This document shows positions 45,168 to 54,109 of a stretch of 64,000 nucleotides of DNA, piece after piece. Source of the stretch: Nocardiopsis kunsanensis DSM 44524 (GTDB lineage: Bacteria; Actinomycetota; Actinomycetes; Streptosporangiales; Streptosporangiaceae); the NCBI RefSeq assembly GCF_000340965.1, contig NZ_ANAY01000020.1, positions 1 to 64,000 of the forward strand, in the 5' to 3' direction. Within the stretch, counting starts at the first letter, position 1. Each line of letters starts with the position of its first letter. Made by a program: the position numbers and the translations under genes. Under the pieces are notes generated by a model, which was not told where the DNA came from, made no database searches, and was given only the letters and a program-made list of their open reading frames with translations.

Positions 45168-48100
45168 TCAGCTCAGCGAGGTGACCCCGGAGTCCTCGAA
45201 GGTCGCCACCGATTCCAGGGCGCGTGCCGAGGCCTGGAGCAACGGCAGGGCGAGCACGGCACCCGAGCCCTCCCCCACACGCATGCCCAGGTCGATCAGG
45301 GGAGGCAGACCCAGGTGTTCCAGGGCCAGCGAGTGCCCCGGTTCGGAGGAACGGTGACCGGCGAAACAGGCGGCGGCCGACTCCGGGGAGAGCGCCACCG
45401 CCGCGAGCGCGGCCGAACCCGCGATGACCCCGTCGAGGAGGACGGGGACCCGCATCGCAGCGCCACCGAGTACGAACCCGGCCAGAGCAGCGTGTTCCAA
45501 CCCGCCCAGGGCCGCGAGAGTGCCGACCGGGTCGGCGGGATCCACCGGGTTGGCGGCCAGCATGCGCTGCACGACGTCGACCTTGTGGGTGCGGGTCGCC
45601 TCGTCCACGCCTGCGCCCTTGCCCGTGGCGTCATCCGGTGTGGCCCCCGTGTAGGCGCAGATCAGGGCGGCGGACGGGGTCGTGTTGGCGATCCCCATGT
45701 CGCCGGTGACCAGGCACCGGTGGCCCGAGGAGACCAGGTCGCGGGCGACCTCGATCCCCGTCTCCAGGGCCTGCAGGGCCTGCGGCCGGGTCATCGCCGG
45801 CCCCTGGGTGGCGTCCGCGGTGCCGCGGGCGACCTTGCGGGACAGCAGACCGGAGGCCGAGGGCAGGTCCGCGGCCACACCCACGTCGACGACGGAGACG
45901 TCGGCCCCGACCTGCGCGGCGAACGTGTTGACGACCGCGCCGCCGGCCAGGAAGGTGTCCACCATCTGCGCGGTGATCTCCTGCGGCCACGGCGTGACCC
46001 CCTGTGCGTGCACCCCGTGGTCGCCCGCGAAGATCGCGACGGCCGCGGGGGCGGGTATCGGGGGCGGGCATTCACCGGAGAGCCCGGCCAGGCGTACGGA
46101 GACCTCTTCCAGGACGCCGAGGGCGCCCTGGGGTTTGACCATCCTGCGCTGGCGGTCCCTGGCTTCCTCCATGGCGCGGGCGCTGCCCCCTGTGATGGCG
46201 GTGATGGTTTCCTCCAGCAAGCTCGTCGGCTCCTGTCCGGGCAGGCCACGACAGCCGTAGCGGTCGTGGTGGACGGCCCAGGACAGGGGCCTTTCCTTCA
46301 CCCAGCCTCCGAGGCCGAGTTCGGGTCCGGTGGGAAATTCGTCGACGTGGCCCAGGCACAAGTAGGCGACGACGCCGAGATGAGGGGGTAGGTCGAGAGC
46401 ACGCGCCACGTCGCGTTCGTCGAGGAACGAGACCCAGCCGACGCCGAGGCCTTCCGCGCGTGCGGCGAGCCAGAGGTTCTCCACAGCCAGCACGGCCGAA
46501 CGATGGGTGCTGGTCGGGTCGGTGCCGCCTGTGTCCGTGTGGTGGGGACCGCGTGTGGGGTCGACGGTGACGGCGATGTTGAGGGGGGCTTCGAGGACGG
46601 CTCCGGCCCCGAGCCCGGAGAACGGTTGAGCACGGGTTCCCGGGTGTGAACGCGCGTACTCCGCACGCTCGTCGAGGGCGAGGTCGTGGACTCGGGTGCG
46701 CAACGCGCGGTCGTCGATGACCAGGAAGTCCCACGGTTTGGTGTCGCCGGCGCTGGGGGCCCGGTGTGCGGCCTCCAGGACGCGGGTGAGCAGGTCGTCG
46801 GGGACGGCGTCGGGACGGAAGCCGCTGTGGGCCTCGTGGCGTTCGTCGGTGGCTCGGTCGTCGGCCGAACGCTCGGCGCCGTCAGGGGCCTGGTCCTGCT
46901 GGGCCGCGGCGCTGCCGGGGAGCTCGTCCGCGGACGCGTGGTCCGCGGACTCTGCGGGCTCCGGGGGCACGTTCCCCCGGGCCGCTCCGGCCGGCGGCCC
47001 GGTTGCGGCCCGGGGGCCTTCCGGCGTGGGGTCGCCGTTCCCCGGGGCGTGCGGTCCTTCCGGGGCGGGCCCGTCACCGGCCGGGGCCTGTGTGTCCTCG
47101 GGGAGCTGCTCCGCGTGCTCGGGACGCGCGTCGGCCCCGGAGGCACCGGGTGCGGCGCCGTCACCAGGGGCGGGCTCCGCACGGACCTCGGACGTGCCGC
47201 GTGTTCCCGTTGAAGGCGTGAGCTCTCCCGTCGGCCCACCGGCCACCGCAGGCTCACCCGCCGAGGGAGGGTGTTCATCCCCACGGCCGGGCTCTTCGCC
47301 CCCGCCGGGCCCGGGGTCCGGGTCCGCCCCCGCAGGCGCGTCGGAACCGGTCTCCCCGGAGGCGCCCGGTGCGGCGGTGCCACGGACCCCGTAGGGCTCG
47401 GTGTTGTTGTCCGCGCCGGAGGCGTGTCCCCCGGCCACTACGGGCACCGCGTGCCCGCCGGTTCCGCCCACGCCGCCGGTCCCGGCGCCGGCGGACGCAT
47501 CCGAGGTGCCGGGGGGAACAGGTGAGCCGTACGTGTCCCGGGTCCGGGCCTCAGGGGATACGACTGCAACGTCCTGTGGCACACCGGAGGGTTCCGGTCC
47601 GGTGTGCGCACCCGGGACCCGGCCGCCCTCCTGTGCCGCGGGCACGGGACGGGCCACCGGTGCAGAGGGGTCTCCAGGCACGGCGGGGGTACCTGGTTCA
47701 GGGGCGGGGCCGGGGGCCACAGCAGGGGCAGGTGCCTCCCGCTCCGTGTGGGGGTCCGGTTCCTCACGGGGGTCGGCGCTGCCTGCACGCTCCTCGTTCC
47801 CGTCCGCGCCCTGTGTCTCGTGGGCCTCGTCCCGATCGGGGTCCGGGCCCCCGGACACATGTCCGTCGGCGGGCCCGGGGGCCAGGCCCGAGGGGACCGG
47901 GCCGGTAGCGGCCCCGTGTGCTTCCGGCGGAGCAGGCTCGGCTTCGCCCGCCTGCGCGGCCTGTACCTCGTGCGCCCCTCCTACGTCCAGGGCCCTGGAC
48001 CCCTCCTCACCTGCGACCGTGTTCGGGATGCTGTGACCACCGGGTGCCTCGTTCCCGGCACGGTCACCGGGGGTTCCGGGCACGGACCGGCCGCCGTCCG

Positions 48101-48491
48101 CCTCCTGGTCCTCTCGTTCCCCGTCCCTGTCGGGGATCGGGGCTCCGGGTCCGTCCCTGACGTCCCCGGCCTCGGTGGCACCGGCGCCCCGGCTCTGCCG
48201 AGTGGGGGCCAGAGGTCCGGTGGGGGAGGCCAGTCCCAAAGGGTCGGGGTCGGCGTCCGTACTCACCGGCGGTCCCGCGGGCGGGGGCGCGTCGGTGGGG
48301 GGTGAAGGCTCGGGGCCCTGCCGGGGCCGCCCGCCGGGGGACGGATCCCGGAAGGGGTTGACCGGTGCTTCGCCCCCGGAACCGCGACCGTTCTCGGGCA
48401 GCCCGCCCAACAGTCCGTCGAGGAACGCCCCGAGTTCGTCCTCGCCCTGTGCGTCACCCCGGCGGGTGTCCTGGCGGTCGTCGTCGGTCAT
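45168..48491 (-). CDS. cobT: BluB-CobT fusion with a very long disordered N-terminus
   Basis: Protein of 1107 residues with three parts. Residues 1 to about 550 are Gly/Pro/Glu/Ala-rich with no visible fold. About 555-745 is a BluB-like flavin nitroreductase (LEAAHRAPSAGDTKPWDFLVI, then LAVENLWLAARAEGLGVGWVSF), which makes 5,6-dimethylbenzimidazole from FMN. About 755-1107 is CobT (GALGVLEEVSVRLAG, FAGDHGVHAQGVTPWP, GDMGIANTTPSAAL, catalytic Glu in MRVGEGSGAVLAL near 1070), which attaches dimethylbenzimidazole to ribose phosphate. The fusion thus joins two successive steps of the lower ligand of B12. The ATG at 48491 starts MTDDDRQDTRRG. Confidence 0.9.
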   Translation of the reverse strand: MTDDDRQDTRRGDAQGEDELGAFLDGLLGGLPENGRGSGGEAPVNPFRDPSPGGRPRQGPEPSPPTDAPPPAGPPVSTDADPDPLGLASPTGPLAPTRQSRGAGATEAGDVRDGPGAPIPDRDGEREDQEADGGRSVPGTPGDRAGNEAPGGHSIPNTVAGEEGSRALDVGGAHEVQAAQAGEAEPAPPEAHGAATGPVPSGLAPGPADGHVSGGPDPDRDEAHETQGADGNEERAGSADPREEPDPHTEREAPAPAVAPGPAPEPGTPAVPGDPSAPVARPVPAAQEGGRVPGAHTGPEPSGVPQDVAVVSPEARTRDTYGSPVPPGTSDASAGAGTGGVGGTGGHAVPVVAGGHASGADNNTEPYGVRGTAAPGASGETGSDAPAGADPDPGPGGGEEPGRGDEHPPSAGEPAVAGGPTGELTPSTGTRGTSEVRAEPAPGDGAAPGASGADARPEHAEQLPEDTQAPAGDGPAPEGPHAPGNGDPTPEGPRAATGPPAGAARGNVPPEPAESADHASADELPGSAAAQQDQAPDGAERSADDRATDERHEAHSGFRPDAVPDDLLTRVLEAAHRAPSAGDTKPWDFLVIDDRALRTRVHDLALDERAEYARSHPGTRAQPFSGLGAGAVLEAPLNIAVTVDPTRGPHHTDTGGTDPTSTHRSAVLAVENLWLAARAEGLGVGWVSFLDERDVARALDLPPHLGVVAYLCLGHVDEFPTGPELGLGGWVKERPLSWAVHHDRYGCRGLPGQEPTSLLEETITAITGGSARAMEEARDRQRRMVKPQGALGVLEEVSVRLAGLSGECPPPIPAPAAVAIFAGDHGVHAQGVTPWPQEITAQMVDTFLAGGAVVNTFAAQVGADVSVVDVGVAADLPSASGLLSRKVARGTADATQGPAMTRPQALQALETGIEVARDLVSSGHRCLVTGDMGIANTTPSAALICAYTGATPDDATGKGAGVDEATRTHKVDVVQRMLAANPVDPADPVGTLAALGGLEHAALAGFVLGGAAMRVPVLLDGVIAGSAALAAVALSPESAAACFAGHRSSEPGHSLALEHLGLPPLIDLGMRVGEGSGAVLALPLLQASARALESVATFEDSGVTSLS

Positions 48492-48756
48492 GTTCGCTCC
48501 CCGGAGAGGTCCATCGCTGCCCGTCGGTCCCGATCCGGCGCGGGAGATGGAGGGGGAAGGTGCCCGCGCCCGGCAGCGCCACCCGGCGGGTCCGGGTGCC
48601 GAAGTCACCCACAACTGTGCCAGAGACCGTCCGCCTCCGCGTCGGGAGACCTCGGAGTACCGGCCCAGGGGGTAGAAAACCGGGTGCGCTGGCTTTTCAC
48701 TCCTTCTAGGATGAGCCACCTCTATCCCGCCCCGCCGGCACGAAAGGGCCCCCATC

Positions 48757-49338
48757 ATGAGTGAGCACCAGGAGAAGCGGGTGCTGCCGTCGGTCGTGCT
48801 CGAGACCGAGCGGCTCCGGCTCCGTGCCTTCCTCGAGGACGACATCGAGGACGTCCTGGCCACTTGCAGCGACCCCGATCTCCAGAGGTGGCTCCCGCTG
48901 CCCTCCCCCGACACCCCGTACACCCGCAAGGACGCCGAGGCGTGGTGCCGCGAGGTCGCCCCGGGCATCCGTACGCGTGGCGAGGGCCAGCAGTGGGCGG
49001 TGACCGATGCCGGTTCCGGGCGCTTGGTCGCCTCGATCGGCCTGGTGCGGATCGACTGGGCCGCCATGAAGGCCGAGATCGGTTACTGGACCTGCCCGTG
49101 GGCACGCAAGCGGGGGTACATGACCGAGGCGACGGTGGCGGTCTCGCGGTGGTCGCTGGACCAGGGGTTCCACCGCATCGAGATCAAGGCGGCCACGGAG
49201 AACCTGCCTTCCCGACGGATCCCCGAACGCACGGGCTACACGTTCGAGGGCGTGGAGCGCAGCTCCATGCCCAACCACGGCGGCCACCGTGAGGACATGG
49301 CGGTCTACAGCCTGCTGCCGTCCGATCCGCGCCCCTGA
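48757..49338 (+). CDS. GNAT-family N-acetyltransferase (RimJ/RimL-like)
   Basis: Acetyl-CoA-dependent transferase of 193 residues. The RimL-like pattern is ETERLRLRAFLEDDIEDVL at the front, EIGYWTCPWARKRGYMTEA (acetyl-CoA loop region) and IEIKAATENLPSRRIPERTGYTFEG near the end. The usual Asn-x-x-Ser-x-x-Val-x-Glu stretch is slightly changed (NLPSRRIPERTG). Substrate unknown; such proteins acetylate ribosomal proteins, antibiotics or small amines. A TAGGAT -10-like element is at 48707-48712. It is divergent from the BluB-CobT gene. Confidence 0.87.
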   Translation: MSEHQEKRVLPSVVLETERLRLRAFLEDDIEDVLATCSDPDLQRWLPLPSPDTPYTRKDAEAWCREVAPGIRTRGEGQQWAVTDAGSGRLVASIGLVRIDWAAMKAEIGYWTCPWARKRGYMTEATVAVSRWSLDQGFHRIEIKAATENLPSRRIPERTGYTFEGVERSSMPNHGGHREDMAVYSLLPSDPRP

Positions 49339-49352
49339 CGCCGCTCCTCTGC

Positions 49353-49622
49353 TCAGCCCCACACCCTGGCGAGCGACCACTGCCCGGTGGCGGTGTCCTT
49401 GCGGAGTTCGTACACTCCCTGCGCCCGCACGGTTCCGGCCTCCACCCGCCAGTGCCACCGTTCGGATGCACCGCCGCCGGGTGCGGGTGTCCGGTCCGTG
49501 CGCAGGCTCACCCAATGGTCGATGATGCGGCGCACCCCGTACAGACGGCCGTCCCAGGTGAACCTGGCCGGTCGGCCCTCGTCCTCCACGACCGTGATCT
49601 GGGCCCCGTAGTGACGGACCAT
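49353..49622 (-). CDS. DUF6504 family protein
   Basis: Small protein of 89 residues with the pattern of DUF6504: a front beta-strand pair RPARFTWDGRLYGVRRIIDHW, then WHWRVEAGTVRAQGVYELRKD and a Trp-rich end. In many actinobacteria this family lies next to translesion-polymerase genes (ImuB/DnaE2), but none is here. It is convergent with the GNAT gene, only 14 bases between stops. Confidence 0.8.
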   Translation of the reverse strand: MVRHYGAQITVVEDEGRPARFTWDGRLYGVRRIIDHWVSLRTDRTPAPGGGASERWHWRVEAGTVRAQGVYELRKDTATGQWSLARVWG

Positions 49623-50037
49623 GCCTTCCCTCGCCTCTCACTCGGCGGACTCCGGCCCGGGGCGTGCTCGGTACACCCGACGGGCCCGGCCGTGGGGAAG
49701 AACGGCCACTCCTTCGAACAGGTGTACCCACACTAGCGAAAGCCGGGCGTCCGGGGAACTGTTTCCGGCTGTTCGGCATCCTCCTGTGTGAACCGAGTTA
49801 CCCCTGCGGCACCCCGCCGCGCCACCACCAGCACCGATACCGTGCAGCCCTCGCCCCACCCCTTCCGCTCCGGAGACCGCGGCAGCGGCGCCGGACAACT
49901 CCGGCTCCCCACCGTCGAACGCCCGCGGCCCACCGGCCCCGGGCCGGGCCCCGCCCCGGACTCCCACACACGGCGCCACGGCGTCCTGGATACGCTGATG
50001 GGTGCCGATCCGATGAACCTGCGAGGTATCCCCCACC
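49623..50037. other. 415-base intergenic region
   Basis: This is the divergent upstream region of the DUF6504 and kinase genes. Open frames on both strands look like GC shadows. I see no RNA gene or clear promoter pair. Confidence 0.4.
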
Positions 50038-52242
50038 GTGATGTCCAACGGCCAGAACAGCGGAAAGCCCCTGCGTGCAGGGGACCCGCACCAGCTCAAC
50101 GGCTACCGCGTGGCGAGCCGCCTGGGCCGCGGCGGCATGGGCACCGTCTACCTCGCCGAGGACGAGTCCGGCCAGCAGGTCGCGCTGAAACTCATCCACC
50201 CCGACCTCGCCGACGACGAGGACTTCCGGCGCCGATTCGCGCGTGAGGTCGAGTCGGCCCGCCGGGTGGCGCGGTTCTCCACCGCCGGGGTCATCGACGC
50301 CCGGTTGGAGGGCGAGCCGCTCTACATCGCCTCCGAGTACGTGCCGGGCCCGCACCTGGGCGAAGCGGTGAGGGCCGGCGGCCCCATGTCGGGAGGCACC
50401 CTGGAGAGCCTGGCCATGGGTGTGGCCGCGGCGTTGACGGCGATCCACGGTTCCGGGGTCGTCCACCGCGACCTCAAGCCCGCGAACGTGCTGCTGTCAC
50501 CCGTGGGACCCAAGGTCATCGATTTCGGGATCGCCCGCGCCCTGGACGACGTCGGCGGCGGGGTCACCCGGTCCAGCCAACTCATGGGCACCCCCTCGTA
50601 CATGGCACCGGAGCTGATCCTGGGTGAGCAGCCCACAGCGGCCGCGGACGTCTTTGCGTGGGGTTGCCTGGTGGCCTTCGCCGGGATCGGGGCGGCCCCC
50701 TTCGACGCCGCGACGGTACCGGCGGTGCTGCACAACATCTCCACCGCACCGCCGCGCCTGCAGGGCCTGGACCAGGGCCTGGACCAGGGCCTGTCTGAGC
50801 TGGTGGTCGCGTCCCTGGACAAGGACCCGCGCAACCGGCCGACCTCCCAGCAGATCCTGGCCCGGCTGACGGGGCAGGAACAGCCGGAAGAGGCCGAGGT
50901 CAGCCGGTCCATCTCGACGTCCTGGGCGCCGCCGAGCGGCGTCCCGGTCCCGGGCGCTCCACCACGGGGGACGGCGGCGCACGCCTCCGATGCACCGGAC
51001 CGGCCGAGCGGCCCCCAGCAGCCGTCCGAGAGCCCCCAGCCACCACCGGGCGGATCCCGGCAAGCGGCCCCGGGGCCCCCTCCGGACGGGCGGCCGGCCG
51101 TACCCCACGCGGCACCGCACACGCAGGCCCACGCCGCGCAGCAGGGGTCGGGCCCCTCCGGCCCCCGAGTCCCGTCCGGGGCCCCGCAACAACCACCGAA
51201 CGCCCCCCGACACCCTCACCCGGGCCAGGTGCCGCCGGGGGCGCAAGCACAGGGGTTCCACCCCTACGCGGGCCCGTATCCCCAGCCGCATCCGTATACA
51301 CACGCCTCACCCGCGCAGGGGCAACAGGCCTTCAGCGCCTCCGGTGCCCCCGGGTTCCCCAACGGTCCCGGTGGTCCGCACCGGCCCGGGCCGCCACCGT
51401 CCGCTCCGGGCGGTCCCTCCGGCGGAAAACGCCGCAGGCGGACGGTCGTCGCGGCGGCCGGCGCTGCGGCGGTCCTGGTCGTCGCGCTCATCGCCGCGGT
51501 CACCGTCCTCCGGTCACCGCCCGTTCCCTCCGACACCCTGTCGCTGTACAGCACCGACTTCTCCACGCCCCCGGAATGGCTCCTGAACACGTTCGAGGGC
51601 GACCCCGAGGACAGCGACGGTTACTGGGCGGAGGAACAGGCGGTCCTGCTGCACGTGGACCCCTCCACCCAGGACAGCCGCGGCGAGTACCTGGAACGTG
51701 AGGAGGTCCTGCCCGACCGCGTGTTGGTCACGGCCACCGCACACGTGCTCGAAGGCCCCGACGAGGCCACGTTCGGCGTGCGCTGTTGGGGCAACGACGG
51801 CGAGGACGAGTTCACCAAGTACGAGGCCGTCGTCCGAGCCGACGGCCAACAGGCCGAGATCCGGCGTTCGGCGGAGGAGAGCGGGGACAACGCCCTCGCC
51901 ACCGCCCCCGAGGTGCCCGGTTTCGAGGAGTTCGAGAACCTCGGCCCCGACCGCGACGCCCGTGCCGGGATCGACGGCTACTCCTCACCGGATGCGGTGA
52001 CCAACACCCTCTCGCTGTCCTGCGAGTACGACGCGGACAACGGCGTCATGGACCTGTCCCTGTGGGTCAACGACAGCTTCGTGGTCTCGGCCGTGGACGA
52101 GAACCCGCTGCCCGACGACGCCGAGGACGAGGAGGACCGCCGCCGACCCGCCGTCATGGCACGTGCGGCGCCCGGCAACGAGTCGACGGTGGATGTGCTC
52201 TTCCGGTCCTTCTCGGTGCACGAGCTCACCGACGAGCCCTGA
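50038..52242 (+). CDS. Ser/Thr protein kinase with one membrane helix
   Basis: Transmembrane kinase of 734 residues. The N-terminal catalytic domain (about 20-275) has the Gly loop LGRGGMGTVYLA, Lys in QVALKLI, catalytic HRDLKPANVLL (near 142), DFGIA (in place of DFG alone) and the APE region GTPSYMAPE. A GLDQ unit is repeated three times near 243-253. A long Pro/Gln-rich juxtamembrane region (290-465) leads to one helix (470-492, VLVVALIAAVTVL), then an external acidic domain of about 240 residues resembling a concanavalin/LamG-like fold. PASTA repeats are absent, so it is not PknB itself. Start is GTG 50038 or ATG 50041. Confidence 0.93.
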   Translation: MMSNGQNSGKPLRAGDPHQLNGYRVASRLGRGGMGTVYLAEDESGQQVALKLIHPDLADDEDFRRRFAREVESARRVARFSTAGVIDARLEGEPLYIASEYVPGPHLGEAVRAGGPMSGGTLESLAMGVAAALTAIHGSGVVHRDLKPANVLLSPVGPKVIDFGIARALDDVGGGVTRSSQLMGTPSYMAPELILGEQPTAAADVFAWGCLVAFAGIGAAPFDAATVPAVLHNISTAPPRLQGLDQGLDQGLSELVVASLDKDPRNRPTSQQILARLTGQEQPEEAEVSRSISTSWAPPSGVPVPGAPPRGTAAHASDAPDRPSGPQQPSESPQPPPGGSRQAAPGPPPDGRPAVPHAAPHTQAHAAQQGSGPSGPRVPSGAPQQPPNAPRHPHPGQVPPGAQAQGFHPYAGPYPQPHPYTHASPAQGQQAFSASGAPGFPNGPGGPHRPGPPPSAPGGPSGGKRRRRTVVAAAGAAAVLVVALIAAVTVLRSPPVPSDTLSLYSTDFSTPPEWLLNTFEGDPEDSDGYWAEEQAVLLHVDPSTQDSRGEYLEREEVLPDRVLVTATAHVLEGPDEATFGVRCWGNDGEDEFTKYEAVVRADGQQAEIRRSAEESGDNALATAPEVPGFEEFENLGPDRDARAGIDGYSSPDAVTNTLSLSCEYDADNGVMDLSLWVNDSFVVSAVDENPLPDDAEDEEDRRRPAVMARAAPGNESTVDVLFRSFSVHELTDEP

Positions 52243-52302
52243 GCATCCGGCGGGTGTCCTTCCGGCCCCGGGAACGGAGCGCAAACCCCGTGCCCGGGGT
52301 CC

Positions 52303-53394
52303 TCATCCCCCGTCCCCGTCCCGGGGCTCCGGTGTGGGCCCGCCCCGCGCGTCACCGGCCCTGCGTACGTCGTCGCGTGCATCGGCCACGGCCTTCTCCG
52401 CGGCCTCAGCTGCGTGCATCGCGGCCTGCGCCGACGTCGACCGGCCCGGGTCGGCCGCGGTGATGCTCCGCTGCTCCGTCCCGGTCCTCTCGGGCTGCTC
52501 CTTCTCAGTGGAGGGGGTGGCCTGCGCGGCATCGCCCGCGAAGGCGTGGGTGACATTCTTGACGGCCTCGGTGAACTCGCCGGGGATGACCCAGAACGTG
52601 TTGCCCTCGCCCTGTGCCAGCGCCGGCAGGGTCTCCAGGTACTTGTAGGCCAGCATCTTGGCGTCGGCGTCGTTCTCGTGCACGGCCTGGAAGACCCGCT
52701 CGACCGCCTGGGCCTCGCCGTCGGCGCGCAGGATCGCCGCCTGCTGGTCGCCCTGGGCCTCCAGGATCGCCTGCTGCCGTGCGCCCTCGGCCTTGAGGAT
52801 GCGTGACTGGCGCTCGCCCTCGGCGTGCAGGATCGCCGCCCGCTTGTCGCGGTCGGCCCGCATCTGCTTCTCCATCGCCTCCTTGATGGTGGGCGGCGGG
52901 TCGATCGCCTTGATCTCGACCCGGTTGATGCGGATGCCCCACTTGCCGGTGGTCTCGTCCAGCACCCCGCGCAGGCGGGTGTTGATCTCCTCGCGGGAGG
53001 TCAGGGTGCGTTCGAGGTCCATGGAACCGATGACGTTGCGCAACGTGGTGACGGTGAGCTGATCGATGGCCTGGATGTAGTTGGCGACCTCGTAGGCGGC
53101 CGCCTTCGGAGCGGTGATCTGGTAGTAGAGCACCGTGTCGATGTTCACCACGAGGTTGTCCTCGGTGATGACGGGTTGGGGACGGGAACTGAAGACCTGT
53201 TCCCGCAGGTCGAACTTGCTGTTGACCCGGTCCACGCCCGGGACGATGAAGTTGAGTCCGGGGCTCAGCGTGCGGATGTAGCGCCCGAAACGCTCGATGT
53301 TGTAGGCCCGTGCCTGGGGCACGATGCGGATCGCCGAGAGCGCCAATGCGACGAAGAGAACCGCAATGATGATGAAGGGAACGGACGGATCCAT
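52303..53394 (-). CDS. SPFH/stomatin-family membrane protein
   Basis: Slipin/QmcA-like protein of 363 residues. One N-terminal membrane helix (FIIIAVLFVALALSAIRIV) is followed by the SPFH domain (about 30-190; YNIERFGRYIRTLSPGLNFIVP, NIDTVLYYQI, IGSMDLERTLTSREEIN). A long Ala/Glu/Arg coiled coil follows (AILHAEGERQSRILKAEGAR), then a Pro/Glu tail. These proteins form membrane microdomain scaffolds with an NfeD partner, which is encoded directly upstream (NfeD gene first, 41 bases apart). The ATG at 53394 follows AGGTGAT. Confidence 0.93.
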   Translation of the reverse strand: MDPSVPFIIIAVLFVALALSAIRIVPQARAYNIERFGRYIRTLSPGLNFIVPGVDRVNSKFDLREQVFSSRPQPVITEDNLVVNIDTVLYYQITAPKAAAYEVANYIQAIDQLTVTTLRNVIGSMDLERTLTSREEINTRLRGVLDETTGKWGIRINRVEIKAIDPPPTIKEAMEKQMRADRDKRAAILHAEGERQSRILKAEGARQQAILEAQGDQQAAILRADGEAQAVERVFQAVHENDADAKMLAYKYLETLPALAQGEGNTFWVIPGEFTEAVKNVTHAFAGDAAQATPSTEKEQPERTGTEQRSITAADPGRSTSAQAAMHAAEAAEKAVADARDDVRRAGDARGGPTPEPRDGDGG

Positions 53395-53435
53395 CGTGTG
53401 ATCACCTGGCTTCGTTGGCTCTGGTACCGCCGTCT

Positions 53436-53927
53436 CTAGTACCGGCCCGATCGGTTGTTGCCGTCGGTCCCCTCGGGGCCGGAACCTCCGGGGAGGGTTT
53501 CGCGCGGGTAGACCACGGCGGTGGCTCCGTCGATCTCGACGACGTCCACGCGGGTACCCGCCGGGATGACCAGGTCCTCGTCGATGCAGCGGGCCGACCA
53601 CTCCTCGCCGGAGAGTTTGACCCGCCCCTGCTCACCGTCGACGGGCTGCAGGACCACGGCCGAACGTCCCACGAGCGCATCCGCGCCCGAGCGCGTGTCC
53701 ACACCCTTGGCGAGCTGCCGGTTGATGAGGGGCCTGACGAAGACCAGACCGGCGATCGTCGCGGCGGCGAACCCGATGATCTGGACAGCGACGGGCAGGC
53801 CGATCACGCCGAGGAGCGCAGCGACCAGTGCCGCGGTGGCCATGAGCCCGAGGACGAAGGTCAGAGTGAGCAACTCGGCCACGCCCAGGCCCGCGGCGAT
53901 GAGGAACCAGATCAACCAGGCCGGCAT
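53436..53927 (-). CDS. NfeD-family membrane protein
   Basis: Short-form NfeD protein of 163 residues. Membrane helices are at about 3-75 (LIWFLIAAGLGVAELLTLTFVLGLM, then VQIIGFAAATIAGLVFV). A C-terminal OB-fold runs from about 90 (ALVGRSAVVLQPVDGEQGRVKLSGEEWSAR, IPAGTRVDVVEIDGATAVV). It is the expected partner of the SPFH protein directly downstream; the NfeD-slipin pair is conserved widely. The protease domain of long NfeD proteins is absent. The ATG at 53927 starts at the first helix. Confidence 0.92.
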   Translation of the reverse strand: MPAWLIWFLIAAGLGVAELLTLTFVLGLMATAALVAALLGVIGLPVAVQIIGFAAATIAGLVFVRPLINRQLAKGVDTRSGADALVGRSAVVLQPVDGEQGRVKLSGEEWSARCIDEDLVIPAGTRVDVVEIDGATAVVYPRETLPGGSGPEGTDGNNRSGRY

Positions 53928-54042
53928 CGTCGTCTCGAACCTCCCGCCTTCTTGTCGGGTACTGGTGTGCCTACCCACACGGGTGTGGCCGAGCACCCGA
54001 TCAAGGGTCTCCGTTGCTTTCCCGGTATTTCCTGTGTGAAAA

Positions 54043-54076
54043 CCGGCCCGCGGCACGTTCCGGTGCCGCGGGCCGG
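54043..54076 (-). terminator. Rho-independent terminator after the penicillin-acylase gene
   Basis: A perfect 14-bp stem (CCGGCCCGCGGCAC and its complement) with a 6-base loop is followed on the minus strand by TTTT. It is the most classical terminator of the window and lies between the acylase stop (54110) and the NfeD start. Confidence 0.88.
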
Positions 54077-54109
54077 GTCCGGGGTCCGCCCCGGGACCGT
54101 CACCGACCC

